Position numbers and translations under genes: made by a program | The notes under the pieces: model-generated | Seen by the model: the letters and a program-made list of their open reading frames with translations, nothing else | What the model was told of the DNA's origin: nothing | Databases searched by the model: none | In this document: piece after piece, positions 1 to 8,851 of the stretch | Layout of the letters: the number at the start of each line of letters is the position of its first letter | How positions within the stretch are numbered: the stretch's first letter is position 1 | Origin: Lachnospiraceae bacterium | GTDB lineage: Bacteria > Bacillota > Clostridia > Lachnospirales > Lachnospiraceae | Assembly (NCBI GenBank): GCA_022792535.1 | Contig: JAAWBG010000024.1 | Span: 1-64,000 of the forward strand | Length of the DNA stretch: 64,000 nucleotides | Direction: 5' to 3'

Positions 1-95
1 ATTGATGTGCAAACTTGTTTGCAATAACTATATATGGGATGAGCGTAGCACCAAAGGTGCTTTTGACACCCGAATCCTTATAGGAAATTCCTCCG
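1..95 (-). repeat. intergenic repeat, copy cut by the window start
   Basis: Read on the minus strand, positions 1-77 match positions 62055-62131 on the plus strand with a single base difference by eye. The copy carries the 16-bp core GGGTGTCAAAAGCACC (56-71, minus strand) followed by a segment with TTGCAAACAAGTTTGCA. The left part lies outside the window. The copy near 62.1 kb shows that the full unit is an imperfect inverted repeat, so this is probably half of one. No coding capacity is seen. Confidence 0.8.
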
Positions 96-175
96 TATCT
101 ACTAATAATATAAAAAAGAATTATTGCACTGTGGCGGATAGGAAATGAACCGCGGGAGCGGCCCGCCGCAGGCGG

Positions 176-203
176 AGAATCCTGCGAAGCAGGATTCTTT
201 CTT
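176..203 (+). terminator. rho-independent terminator upstream of tig
   Basis: A 10-bp perfect stem, AGAATCCTGC (176-185) and GCAGGATTCT (189-198), closes a GAA loop and is followed by TTCTT. It would end a transcript coming from before the window. The bases just upstream (about 151-175) are GC-rich and may lengthen the structure. The rest of 204-330 shows nothing recognisable. Confidence 0.7.
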
Positions 204-332
204 GTATAATGGAAAAACGATGATCACCCCGCCGGGGCAAAAGAAATAAGCCTTCTGCTCAATGAATGCAGGATCTCAATTGAATCCAAGAAAAATTCAG
301 AAGAAAAAATACTGGTATTTTTATAAGAAGTA

Positions 333-341
333 TGTTATAAT
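333..341 (+). promoter_or_regulatory. extended -10 promoter for tig
   Basis: TG-T-TATAAT is a perfect extended -10 element. The -35 hexamer 17 bp upstream (TGGTAT) is weak, which is common for extended -10 promoters. It leaves a leader of about 125 nt before the tig start at 475. No CtsR or CIRCE heat-shock operator was recognised in that leader. Confidence 0.55.
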
Positions 342-474
342 GCTAAAATGATTGTAAGTTTGCAGACAGAATTTTTGTTCGCATGAAAAAAAGTGCGGGA
401 TAGGGCAGTTTCAGTCTGATATAAAATTAGAGTTATAAGGATTAGATAGATAGTTTAAGGAGGAAATAGCAGTA

Positions 475-1791
475 ATGAGTGTACAGGTAGAAAATTTGGA
501 AAAGAATATGGCAAAACTCACCGTTGAGGTTTCAGCAGAGGAATTGGAAAAAGCCATTCAGGAAGCATATATGAAACAGAAGAGCAGAATCAGCCTTCCC
601 GGTTTTCGAAAAGGGAAAGTGCCGAGAAACATGGTTGAGAAAATGTACGGCGTTGAGATTTTTTATGAGGACGCAGTGAACGCTCTTGTTTCACAGGAAT
701 ATCCCAAGGCAGCAGAGGAGTCTGGATTAGATATTGTTTCCCAGCCTTCTATTGATGTAGAACAACTGGAAAAAGGAAAAAGCTTTATCTTCACTGCAGA
801 AGTTGCAGTGAAACCAGAAGTGACCCTGGGAACTTACAAGGGAGTCCAGGTAAAGAAAGTGGATGTGGCAGTGACAGAGGAAGAAGTAGAGAAAGAGATC
901 GAGAAACAGCGTGAAAATAATGCCAGAATGGTAACGGTAGAAGGCAGACCGGTAGAAGACGGGGACACTGCAGTGATTGACTATGAAGGTTTTGTAGACG
1001 GAGAAGCATTTGAAGGCGGAAAGGGAGAGAATCACTCTCTGGTCATCGGTTCTCACTCCTTTATTGATAATTTCGAGGATCAGTTGATTGGCAAAAATGC
1101 TGGAGATGACGTGGAAGTAAATGTAACTTTCCCGGAAGAATACCATGCGCCGGAATTGGCAGGCAAGCCGGCAGTATTTAAAGTGAAGATCAATGAGATC
1201 AAAGCAAAAGAGCTTCCGGAATTGGATGATGAATTTGCACAGGATGTATCAGAGTTTGACACCTTAACTGAGTATAAGGAAAATGTGAAAAACAGCCTGG
1301 CAGACCGTAAGGAAAATGAAGCAAGACGGGCCCAGGAAGAGGAAGCAATTCAGAAGATTGTGGAAGATTCTCAGATGGAGATTCCAGATGCAATGATAGA
1401 GACACAGACACGTTCTATGGTTGATGATTTTGCAAACAGAATTGCACAGCAGGGACTGTCTGTAGAACAGTATATGCAGTTTACCGGAACAACGGTAGAA
1501 CAGCTGATGGAACAGATGAAGCCGGACGCTTTGAAGCGGATTCAGTCCAGCCTGGTATTAGAGGCCATTGCGGAAGCTGAGAAGATTGAGATTACAGAGG
1601 AAGACGTGGACGCAGAACTTAACAATATGGCGGAAATGTACGGTATGGAAGTTGACAAGCTGAAAGAGTACATGGGAGAACGCGAAAAAGAGTCCATGAA
1701 GAAAGATCTGGCAATTCAGAAAGCAGTTGATCTTGTGCGCGAGAGTGCAGAAGAGGTAGAAGTGGAAGAGACAGAGGAGCAGGGAGAATAA
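475..1791 (+). CDS. tig: trigger factor, ribosome-associated chaperone and prolyl isomerase
   Basis: Trigger factor binds near the ribosomal exit tunnel and shields nascent chains; its middle domain is a peptidyl-prolyl isomerase. At 438 residues it has the normal family length. The N-terminal ribosome-binding domain carries the signature GFRKGKVPRNMVEKMYG (about residues 43-59), an FKBP-like domain follows (about 150-245, with DYEGFVDGEAFEGG), and the rest is the helical chaperone cradle with an acidic tail. The start ATG follows AAGGAGG at good spacing. It is the first gene of a tig-clpP-clpX-lon-ysxC run, the usual arrangement in Clostridia, grouping nascent-chain folding with ATP-dependent proteolysis. 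Confidence 0.98.
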   Translation: MSVQVENLEKNMAKLTVEVSAEELEKAIQEAYMKQKSRISLPGFRKGKVPRNMVEKMYGVEIFYEDAVNALVSQEYPKAAEESGLDIVSQPSIDVEQLEKGKSFIFTAEVAVKPEVTLGTYKGVQVKKVDVAVTEEEVEKEIEKQRENNARMVTVEGRPVEDGDTAVIDYEGFVDGEAFEGGKGENHSLVIGSHSFIDNFEDQLIGKNAGDDVEVNVTFPEEYHAPELAGKPAVFKVKINEIKAKELPELDDEFAQDVSEFDTLTEYKENVKNSLADRKENEARRAQEEEAIQKIVEDSQMEIPDAMIETQTRSMVDDFANRIAQQGLSVEQYMQFTGTTVEQLMEQMKPDALKRIQSSLVLEAIAEAEKIEITEEDVDAELNNMAEMYGMEVDKLKEYMGEREKESMKKDLAIQKAVDLVRESAEEVEVEETEEQGE

Positions 1792-1835
1792 ACGGACCTG
1801 CAATAGATGGATAGAGAGGAATAAGGAGGATATAA

Positions 1836-2420
1836 ATGAGTTTAGTACCTTATGTCGTTGAACAGACCAGCAGAGGAGAACGGTCTTATGATATTTATTC
1901 CAGACTGTTAAAAGACAGAATTATTTTTCTGGGAGAAGAGGTAAATGAGACAACAGCCGGGCTGGTAGTCGCACAGCTTTTGTTTTTGGAGTCGGAAGAC
2001 CCAGGCAAAGATATTCATTTATATATCAACTCTCCAGGCGGAATGGTGACAGCCGGACTTGCGATTTATGATACGATGAATTATATCAAATGTGATGTGG
2101 AGACAATCTGTATTGGTCTGGCGGCCAGTATGGGAGCATTTTTGCTGGCAGGAGGAACAAAAGGAAAGCGTTTTGCTCTTCCCAATGCAGAGATTATGAT
2201 TCATCAGCCTTCTGGCGGAGCAAAGGGACAGGCGACAGATATTCAGATTGTGGCAGATAATATTCAGAAGACTAAGCATCGTCTGAATACGATTTTGGCT
2301 GAAAATACCGGAAAACCTTATGAAGTGATTGCGGCAGATACAGAACGTGATAATTATATGTCTGCAGAGGAAGCAAAAGAGTATGGTTTGATTGATGGTG
2401 TAATTACAAACAGAAAGTAG
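1836..2420 (+). CDS. clpP: ATP-dependent Clp protease proteolytic subunit
   Basis: Serine peptidase that forms the tetradecameric barrel fed by ClpX (encoded next) and other Clp ATPases. At 194 residues it has the standard length. The triad is visible: Ser98 in ASMGAF, His123 in MIHQPSGG and Asp172 in ERDNYMS. The start ATG follows AAGGAGG (about 8 nt spacing). It lies 44 bp after tig and about 140 bp before clpX. The gap to clpX holds a short stem-loop (2429-2455) without a T-run, so read-through into clpX is plausible. Confidence 0.98.
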   Translation: MSLVPYVVEQTSRGERSYDIYSRLLKDRIIFLGEEVNETTAGLVVAQLLFLESEDPGKDIHLYINSPGGMVTAGLAIYDTMNYIKCDVETICIGLAASMGAFLLAGGTKGKRFALPNAEIMIHQPSGGAKGQATDIQIVADNIQKTKHRLNTILAENTGKPYEVIAADTERDNYMSAEEAKEYGLIDGVITNRK

Positions 2421-2428
2421 AGATACGG

Positions 2429-2455
2429 GGGACAGCGAGCATAAGCTACTGTCCC
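2429..2455 (+). other. stem-loop between clpP and clpX
   Basis: GGGACAG (2429-2435) pairs with CTGTCCC (2449-2455), with a short inner AGC/GCT pairing. There is no run of T after it, so it is not a standard terminator. It may be a processing site or mRNA-end stabiliser between clpP and clpX. The remaining bases of this gap show no other signal. Confidence 0.35.
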
Positions 2456-2561
2456 TTAAGTGCTGAAAACGGGATTTCCAGGGCAGAGTTTTTATTCTGA
2501 ATTTGGCTTATGGAAATCCAATTAGAACATAAATAAATGAAATAACGGGGTGAAGAAAGAA

Positions 2562-3815
2562 ATGGCGAATAGAATGGATGATAGAATCCGCTGCTCTTTT
2601 TGCGGAAAAACAGACGGGCAGGTGCGCAAGCTGATTGCAGGGCCGAACGGGGCCTATATTTGTGATGAATGCGTGGATATCTGTGCAGAGATTATTGAAG
2701 AAGAGCTGGAAGAGGAAGAAACCGTACAGCCGGAAGTGGAAGAGATCAATCTCTTGAAGCCGGTGGAATTGAAAGAATTTTTAGATGAGTACGTGATTGG
2801 ACAGGAAGAAGCCAAAAAGGTGCTCTCCGTTGCAGTTTATAATCATTATAAGAGGATTTTGGCGCCTCCCAATCTGGGTGTGGAGCTGCAGAAAAGTAAT
2901 ATTTTGATGTTAGGGCCTACGGGATGTGGAAAAACATTGCTGGCTCAGACCTTGGCCAGGATTTTGAACGTGCCTTTTGCCATTGCAGATGCAACTGCTT
3001 TGACAGAAGCGGGATATGTGGGAGAAGATGTGGAAAACATTCTTCTTAAAATCATTCAGGCGGCAGAGTATGATATTGAACGGGCTCAGAGAGGGATTAT
3101 TTATATTGATGAGATTGATAAGATTACCCGGAAATCAGAGAATCCTTCCATTACCAGAGACGTGTCCGGCGAGGGCGTACAGCAGGCTCTTTTGAAGATC
3201 CTGGAGGGAACTGTGGCAAGCGTTCCGCCTCAGGGAGGAAGGAAACACCCGCAGCAGGAATTGATTCAGATTGATACTACCAATATTTTGTTTATCTGCG
3301 GCGGCGCCTTTGAAGGACTGGATAAAATCGTAGAGAACAGAATGGATCAAAAGTCCATGGGATTTAATGCAGAAATTGCAGATAAGAGGGAAAAAGATCA
3401 AGGGGTGATTTTAAAACAAGCCCTGCCTCAGGATTTTGTAAAATTCGGCCTGATACCAGAGTTTGTAGGACGTGTGCCTGTTACAGTATCTCTGGACGCT
3501 TTGGATCGGGAGGCTCTGGTACGAATTTTGAAGGAGCCGCGGAATTCTCTGATCAGACAGTATGAAGCGCTGTTTGAACTGGATGGCGTAGTTCTCACCT
3601 TTGAGGAGGAAGCGATTGAGGCGATTGCGGAGAAGACTTTGAAACGGAAAACAGGAGCCAGAGGACTTCGGGCAATTGTAGAAAAAGTATTGATGGATCT
3701 GATGTATCAGGTTCCCTCAGATGAGACGATCACCCACTGTAATATTACGAAAGCAGCCGTGGAAGAACAGGAAGAAGTGGAGATCGCATTTGGCAGTGCA
3801 AGCAAAACTGCCTGA
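2562..3815 (+). CDS. clpX: ATP-dependent Clp protease ATP-binding subunit ClpX
   Basis: AAA+ unfoldase that recognises substrates and threads them into ClpP. The N-terminal zinc-binding domain has four cysteines (C11, C14, C34, C37 from this start). Walker A is [12 protein letters not shown], Walker B is IIYIDEIDK, and the ClpP-docking loop lies around [11 protein letters not shown]. The frame is open from a GTG at 2550, but that GTG sits inside the GGGGTG ribosome binding site, so ATG 2562 is preferred and gives 417 residues, the usual length. It lies 14 bp before lon, so the two are probably cotranscribed. Confidence 0.97.
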   Translation: MANRMDDRIRCSFCGKTDGQVRKLIAGPNGAYICDECVDICAEIIEEELEEEETVQPEVEEINLLKPVELKEFLDEYVIGQEEAKKVLSVAVYNHYKRILAPPNLGVELQKSNILMLGPTGCGKTLLAQTLARILNVPFAIADATALTEAGYVGEDVENILLKIIQAAEYDIERAQRGIIYIDEIDKITRKSENPSITRDVSGEGVQQALLKILEGTVASVPPQGGRKHPQQELIQIDTTNILFICGGAFEGLDKIVENRMDQKSMGFNAEIADKREKDQGVILKQALPQDFVKFGLIPEFVGRVPVTVSLDALDREALVRILKEPRNSLIRQYEALFELDGVVLTFEEEAIEAIAEKTLKRKTGARGLRAIVEKVLMDLMYQVPSDETITHCNITKAAVEEQEEVEIAFGSASKTA

Positions 3816-3829
3816 GGAGAGAGAAAAAC

Positions 3830-6139
3830 ATGGATGAAAAGTACAGGAAAATTCCGGCAGTGGCACTTCGGGGAATGACAATTCTCCCCGGTATGGTGGC
3901 ACATTTTGACGTGAGCAGAAGCAGATCCGTCAAAGCATTGGAAAATGCCATGATGGAAGATCAGAAGGTATTTTTAGTGACTCAAAAAAACGTAGAAAAA
4001 GAAGAGCCGGAAAAAGAAGATTTATATACAGTAGGAATTGTTTCTGTGATCAAGCAAGTGATCAAAATGCAGAATAATATTGTGCGTGTGTTAGTGGAGG
4101 GAGAAAACCGGGCCCGGCTCCTTGCCATGGAGATGGATGAATATCTTATGGCAGAAGTAGAATTGATAGAGCGGGAAGAAGAATTGCTGCCAGTAGAGAT
4201 TCAGGAGGCCATGATACGGGGAATACAGGAGACTTTTACCAGATATTGTCTGCTGAATCCGAAACACGGAAAAGATATTATCCGGCAGATGAATGAACTT
4301 TCTGAGTTGGAAAAGCTGCTGGACTATATCGGAAATAATCTTCCAGTGGGATACGAGGAGAAACAGAAAATTTTAGAGGCTGATTCCCTTCAGGAGCGGT
4401 ATGAGACATTGATGATCATATTGCTGAATGAGATCAATATTATTCAGATCAAAACCGAGTTTCAGACTAAAGTAAAAGAGAAAGTAGACAAGAACCAAAA
4501 AGAATACATTCTCCGGGAGCAGATGAAGATTATCCGGGAAGAGCTGGGAGAGGACAATACTGTCTCAGAGGCAGATCATTATTTAGAAGAGACGAAAAAA
4601 TTAAAAGCTGGCAAAGAAGTAAAAGAAAAGCTGGAAAAAGAGATTGAACGTTTTAAGAATGTCTCAGCCAACTCTTCTGAGAGTGCAGTTATCCGGGGGT
4701 ACATCGAGACCATTTTGGAACTGCCCTGGAACAAGGCTTCCAAAGATAATAAAGATTTGGAGAATGCAGAACAGATTTTGGACGAAGACCACTATGGAAT
4801 GGAAAAGGTGAAGGAACGTATGCTGGAATTTCTGGCGGTCCGAAACTTGACTAAAAAGGGCGACAGTCCGATTATCTGCCTGGTGGGACCTCCTGGTACT
4901 GGTAAGACCAGTATCGCCCGTTCCGTAGCACGGGCCCTGGATAAAAAATATGTCCGCATCAGTTTAGGCGGCGTCCGGGATGAAGCAGAGATCCGGGGAC
5001 ATCGGAAAACTTATGTGGGAGCCATGCCGGGGCGGATTGCCAATGGCCTGAAAAATGCAGGAGTGAGGAATCCTCTGATGCTCTTAGATGAGATTGATAA
5101 AATCAGCAGCGATTACAAGGGAGATACTGCTTCCGCCTTGTTGGAGGTGCTGGACAGTGAGCAGAACAGCAAGTTTCGGGATCACTATGTAGAACTGCCT
5201 TTAGACCTTTCGGAGGTTTTATTTATCGCCACAGCCAATTCTCTCCAGGGAATTCCAAGGCCTCTGTTGGATCGTATGGAGATCATTGAGGTCAGCAGCT
5301 ATACGGAAAATGAGAAGGCCCATATTGCCAGAGAGCACCTGATTGCAAAGCAGATGGAGAAAAACGGTCTGAAAAAAGGACAGTTAACCATCAGCGATCA
5401 TGCCCTTGAAAAATTAATTCGTGGTTATACAAGAGAGGCAGGAGTGCGTAATCTGGAGCGTAAGATTGGAGAGATCTGCCGGAAAGCTGCGAGGGATATC
5501 TATCAGAAAGACAAGAAAGTCGTAAAGGTGACAGAAAACAGCCTAGAAAAACTGCTGGGAAAAGAAAAATATAATTATGATTTAATAAATGAGAGCGACG
5601 AAATCGGGATTGTACGGGGACTTGCCTGGACCAGCGTAGGAGGAGATACCCTTCAGATTGAAGTCAACATAATGCCGGGAAAAGGAGAGTTCCAGCTTAC
5701 GGGCCAGTTAGGAGACGTGATGAAGGAATCGGCAAAGGCCGGCATCAGTTACATTCGTTCCGTCAGTGAAGATTATCAGATTGGCAAAGAATTTTTCCAG
5801 GAATGGGATATTCATATCCACATTCCAGAAGGAGCAGTGCCCAAAGACGGACCCTCTGCAGGGATTACCATGGCCACCGCCATGCTGTCGGCCATTACGA
5901 AACGAAAAGTCAGAAAAGATGTGGCCATGACAGGGGAGATCACACTGCGGGGCAGAGTGCTTCCCATCGGCGGATTGAAAGAAAAAATTTTGGCGGCCAA
6001 AAATGCAGGTATCAAGACCATCTGCGTGCCTAAGAAAAATGAACCAGATGTGGCGGAGATCGCCCAGGAGATAAAAAAAGGCCTGGAGATTGTGTTTGTG
6101 GAACATATGGAGCAGGTGCTGGAGGCAGCATTGGTATAG
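3830..6139 (+). CDS. lon: ATP-dependent endopeptidase La (Lon)
   Basis: Cytoplasmic AAA+ serine protease that degrades damaged and regulatory proteins. At 769 residues it has normal Lon A length. It contains the N-terminal LAN domain (about 1-200), a coiled helical region (about 200-300), the AAA+ module with GPPGTGKTS (near residue 355) and LMLLDEIDKI, and the C-terminal S16 protease domain with the catalytic serine in KDGPSAGITMA and the lysine in GGLKEKILAAK. The start ATG follows GAGGAGAG. It lies 14 bp after clpX. The 140 bp to ysxC contain short tandem duplications described separately. Confidence 0.98.
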   Translation: MDEKYRKIPAVALRGMTILPGMVAHFDVSRSRSVKALENAMMEDQKVFLVTQKNVEKEEPEKEDLYTVGIVSVIKQVIKMQNNIVRVLVEGENRARLLAMEMDEYLMAEVELIEREEELLPVEIQEAMIRGIQETFTRYCLLNPKHGKDIIRQMNELSELEKLLDYIGNNLPVGYEEKQKILEADSLQERYETLMIILLNEINIIQIKTEFQTKVKEKVDKNQKEYILREQMKIIREELGEDNTVSEADHYLEETKKLKAGKEVKEKLEKEIERFKNVSANSSESAVIRGYIETILELPWNKASKDNKDLENAEQILDEDHYGMEKVKERMLEFLAVRNLTKKGDSPIICLVGPPGTGKTSIARSVARALDKKYVRISLGGVRDEAEIRGHRKTYVGAMPGRIANGLKNAGVRNPLMLLDEIDKISSDYKGDTASALLEVLDSEQNSKFRDHYVELPLDLSEVLFIATANSLQGIPRPLLDRMEIIEVSSYTENEKAHIAREHLIAKQMEKNGLKKGQLTISDHALEKLIRGYTREAGVRNLERKIGEICRKAARDIYQKDKKVVKVTENSLEKLLGKEKYNYDLINESDEIGIVRGLAWTSVGGDTLQIEVNIMPGKGEFQLTGQLGDVMKESAKAGISYIRSVSEDYQIGKEFFQEWDIHIHIPEGAVPKDGPSAGITMATAMLSAITKRKVRKDVAMTGEITLRGRVLPIGGLKEKILAAKNAGIKTICVPKKNEPDVAEIAQEIKKGLEIVFVEHMEQVLEAALV

Positions 6140-6147
6140 TATTTACC

Positions 6148-6240
6148 ATGAGGAGGGACCCAGCAGAGCTGGGAGGAGTCCTGATGGTTGATAGGAAGAA
6201 TCCTGATGGTTGACAGGGAATTTCCGAAATGAGGAGGGAT
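6148..6240 (+). repeat. short direct repeats between lon and ysxC
   Basis: ATGAGGAGGGA occurs at 6148-6158 and 6229-6239, and TCCTGATGGTTGAYAGG occurs at 6179-6195 and 6201-6217 (period 22 bp). A small CCAGC/GCTGG hairpin lies near 6160-6175. The repeated AGGAGG-containing motif resembles a ribosome binding site without a gene behind it. Probably local slippage duplication. Confidence 0.6.
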
Positions 6241-6280
6241 CATTCTGCCCTGGTAAAAGGAAATAGAAAGAGAGAATCGT

Positions 6281-6931
6281 ATGGTAATTAAGTCAGTATC
6301 TTTGGAAACAGTGTGCGGCGTCACAAGCAGGCTGCCGGAAACAGATAAGCCGGAGGTGGCATTTGCAGGGAAATCTAATGTGGGCAAATCTTCTCTGATC
6401 AATGGGCTGATGAATCGGAAGTCTTTGGCCAGGACTTCCGCACAGCCAGGAAAAACTCAGACGATCAATTATTATAACATCAATGACTGTATGTATCTGG
6501 TGGATCTTCCTGGGTATGGCTATGCCAAAGTGACGCTTAAGGAAAAAGAAAAGTGGGGGCAGATGACAGAGAATTATCTCCACACTTCCAAACAGCTGCG
6601 GGCGGTGTTTCTGCTGGTGGATATCCGCCATGAGCCTTCTGCAAATGACAGACAGATGTATGAGTGGATTGTTTACCAGGGATATGATCCCATCATCATT
6701 GCCACAAAGCTGGATAAGATCAAGCGAAGCCAGGTACAGAAACAGGTGAAGTTGATTCGGGAAGGGCTGCAGGTAAAGCCCAATACCAAAATTTTTCCCT
6801 ACTCTGCCCAGACAAAGCAGGGAAGAGAAGAGATCTGGAATTTTGTGGACCAGCTGCTGGGATTTGCAGAAAGGCCGGCGGATTCCGGCAGACTGGAAGA
6901 GGAAGGCAGCTTGGAGATGGAAAAATCTTGA
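6281..6931 (+). CDS. ysxC: ribosome biogenesis GTP-binding protein YsxC/EngB
   Basis: TRAFAC-class GTPase needed for late assembly of the large ribosomal subunit. The G1 motif is GKSNVGKSS, G2 is the TSAQPGKTQ region, G3 is DLPGYG and G4 is ATKLDK. The 216 residues include a glutamate-rich C-terminal tail slightly longer than in Bacillus subtilis YsxC. It follows lon, as in many Firmicutes. The next start codon is 80 bp downstream. Confidence 0.95.
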   Translation: MVIKSVSLETVCGVTSRLPETDKPEVAFAGKSNVGKSSLINGLMNRKSLARTSAQPGKTQTINYYNINDCMYLVDLPGYGYAKVTLKEKEKWGQMTENYLHTSKQLRAVFLLVDIRHEPSANDRQMYEWIVYQGYDPIIIATKLDKIKRSQVQKQVKLIREGLQVKPNTKIFPYSAQTKQGREEIWNFVDQLLGFAERPADSGRLEEEGSLEMEKS

Positions 6932-6971
6932 AGAGCCTGAGGAGGCAGGGAAAGAGACGATAATAGAAGAT

Positions 6972-7009
6972 ATCCTGCAGGATTCTTGAAAAATGCAGGA
7001 TATCCTGCA
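6972..7009 (+). promoter_or_regulatory. paired palindromes just before the zinc-type transporter gene
   Basis: ATCCTGCAGGAT (6972-6983) and TGCAGGATATCCTGCA (6994-7009) are perfect palindromes; the second ends 2 bp before the proposed ATG at 7012 and contains the only weak ribosome binding site. In RNA it could hide the start; on DNA it could be an operator. It does not match the Zur consensus known from other Firmicutes. The regulatory function is an inference. Confidence 0.4.
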
Positions 7010-7011
7010 AA

Positions 7012-8046
7012 ATGGAGAAAACGGTGAAGAGAAAGAAATATTTATTTGTATTTTGTATGTTGCTTGCCATCACAGTGGCAGGCACAATTTTTACAAAAAT
7101 TTATTTGAATCTGGAGGAAGGGGAAAAAGACAGTGAGAAAACACATATTGTCACTTCTTTTTATCCTGTCTATATCGGAGCAAAAAATATAGCGGGGGAC
7201 AGTTCCTGGGTGACTTTGGAGAATCTCAGCGAGCCCCAGACTGGATGTATGCACGATTATCAGCTGACGCCTCAAGATATGATCCTTTTATCAAAGGCAG
7301 ATTTATTTTTAGTAAATGGAGGCGGAATAGAAGGATTTTTGGCTGATGTGGGAGAGAGCTATCCTGATCTTGCAATTAAGAAGGCCACGGAAGGTTTGGA
7401 GCTGTCAGAGGCCTTGTCGGAAGAGAAGGTTCATGAAGAGATACATGGAGAAAAGGATCACGAGGAATTAGCAGGCGAGGAAGAACATGTTCATGGGGCA
7501 GAAAATGCTCATGGGTGGATGGACACTAGAATATATCGTAAGATGATAGAAAACATGGCGGGATTTATGGGGGAAGCAGACCCGGAGCATCAATCTTTTT
7601 ATGAAGAACAGGCTCAGGAATACTGTGGGAAGGTTCAGAAACTGACGGAGCAGCTCACAAAGATCAGAGAGGAATGGAGGACAAGGGAACCGGAGAAAAA
7701 GAATGTGGTGATTTTTCACGAGGCCTATGCTTATCTGGCAGAGGAAGCAGGGCTGAATGTGGTCTATTGCCTGAACTTGGATGAGGAACGTCAGGTCAGC
7801 GCCAGAGAAGTGGCAGATGTAATGGAGGAGATTGAAAATCATCAAGTATCTGCAATTTTGGCAGAAGAATTATATGGAAAAGAGATGGGAGAGATGATAG
7901 AAAAGGAGACAGATTGCAAAGTGTATTATCTGGATACTTTGGTGCGGGGAGACTATGACAATGACAGCTATCTGACAGGAATGCAGAAAAATATTGAGAT
8001 TCTGCAGAAGATTTTAGAAGAGGAAGATGAAAAGGGAAAAGATTAA
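7012..8046 (+). CDS. znuA: metal ABC transporter substrate-binding protein (zinc type)
   Basis: Cluster A-I/ZnuA-like extracytoplasmic protein that captures Zn2+ or Mn2+ for the downstream ATPase and permease. The N-terminus is basic followed by a hydrophobic stretch (about residues 8-28); no lipobox cysteine is evident, so it may stay anchored by an uncleaved signal. Metal-ligand histidines are expected in HDYQLTPQD, HGWMD and VIFHEAYAYL. A His/Glu-rich loop at about residues 140-170 is typical of zinc-specific members. 344 residues is near normal. The ribosome binding site is poor and lies inside a palindrome. Zinc is favoured over manganese because of the His-rich loop. Confidence 0.85.
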   Translation: MEKTVKRKKYLFVFCMLLAITVAGTIFTKIYLNLEEGEKDSEKTHIVTSFYPVYIGAKNIAGDSSWVTLENLSEPQTGCMHDYQLTPQDMILLSKADLFLVNGGGIEGFLADVGESYPDLAIKKATEGLELSEALSEEKVHEEIHGEKDHEELAGEEEHVHGAENAHGWMDTRIYRKMIENMAGFMGEADPEHQSFYEEQAQEYCGKVQKLTEQLTKIREEWRTREPEKKNVVIFHEAYAYLAEEAGLNVVYCLNLDEERQVSAREVADVMEEIENHQVSAILAEELYGKEMGEMIEKETDCKVYYLDTLVRGDYDNDSYLTGMQKNIEILQKILEEEDEKGKD

Positions 8047-8098
8047 AAAGTCAAAGATTAGAGATTCCCTTGGATTTGGAAAGAAAAGGTGAAAAGCA

Positions 8099-8851
8099 TT
8101 GCGGAAAATGATAAAGCCCTGCGGGCTGCATTGTATCAAGGTAAATCATTTAGGTGTCACGTTGGGACATCAGGTAATTTTAGAGGACGTGAATCTCCAT
8201 ATTCACTGCGGCAGTCTGAATGTGGTGATCGGCCCCAATGGAGCAGGAAAATCCACCCTGATCCGGGCAATTTTAGGGGAGACGGAACATACGGGGAAAA
8301 TTGAGTTTAAAGACCGGGAAAATGGACGGATTCAGAAATTAAAAATCGGTTATGTGCCCCAATCTTTAAATGTGGAAAAGCAGACGCCGGTCAGCGTTTA
8401 TGATATGATTGCCGCATACCAGAGCAATTGTCCGGTGTTTTTGAGAAAAAGTAAAAAGCTGAGAGAGAGAATTTTGGAACATCTGAAGATTTTTGAGGCG
8501 GATTATCTCTTAGATCAGCAAGTATGCAATCTGTCAGGGGGAGAGCTCCAGAGAGTTCTTCTCTCCATGGCTATTATGGATTCTCCTAATTTACTGCTGC
8601 TGGATGAACCAGTGTCAGGCATTGATAAAAATGGGATGGATCTTTTTTATAAAACTATTTATCAGCTGAAGGAGCATTACGATCTGGCAGTGATCTTGAT
8701 CTCTCATGATCTGGATTATGTGAAACGTTACGCAGATAAAGTGATTCTGCTGAACAAAAGGGTGCTAAAGCAAGGGAGCGTAAAAGAAGTATTTCGAAGC
8801 GATGCTTTTTCAGAGATATTTCGTCAGGAAAAGGAGGAAGAAGATAAATGA
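8099..8851 (+). CDS. znuC: metal ABC transporter ATP-binding protein
   Basis: ATPase subunit of the zinc/manganese-type importer. Walker A is GPNGAGKSTL, the ABC signature is LSGGELQRVLL, Walker B is LLLLDEPVSG, and the switch histidine is in LISHDLDYV. TTG at 8099 is preferred because AAAAGGTGA sits just upstream at good spacing; ATG 8108 is the alternative, three codons later. The stop overlaps the permease start by 4 bp (ATGA), indicating translational coupling. Confidence 0.93.
   Translation: MRKMIKPCGLHCIKVNHLGVTLGHQVILEDVNLHIHCGSLNVVIGPNGAGKSTLIRAILGETEHTGKIEFKDRENGRIQKLKIGYVPQSLNVEKQTPVSVYDMIAAYQSNCPVFLRKSKKLRERILEHLKIFEADYLLDQQVCNLSGGELQRVLLSMAIMDSPNLLLLDEPVSGIDKNGMDLFYKTIYQLKEHYDLAVILISHDLDYVKRYADKVILLNKRVLKQGSVKEVFRSDAFSEIFRQEKEEEDK

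Noticed and set aside
727-1146. Long antisense open frame opposite tig
   Set aside because: It lies wholly inside a clear family gene, has no ribosome binding site and no recognisable domain. The same holds for the other antisense frames opposite lon, uxuA, kdgK and polA.
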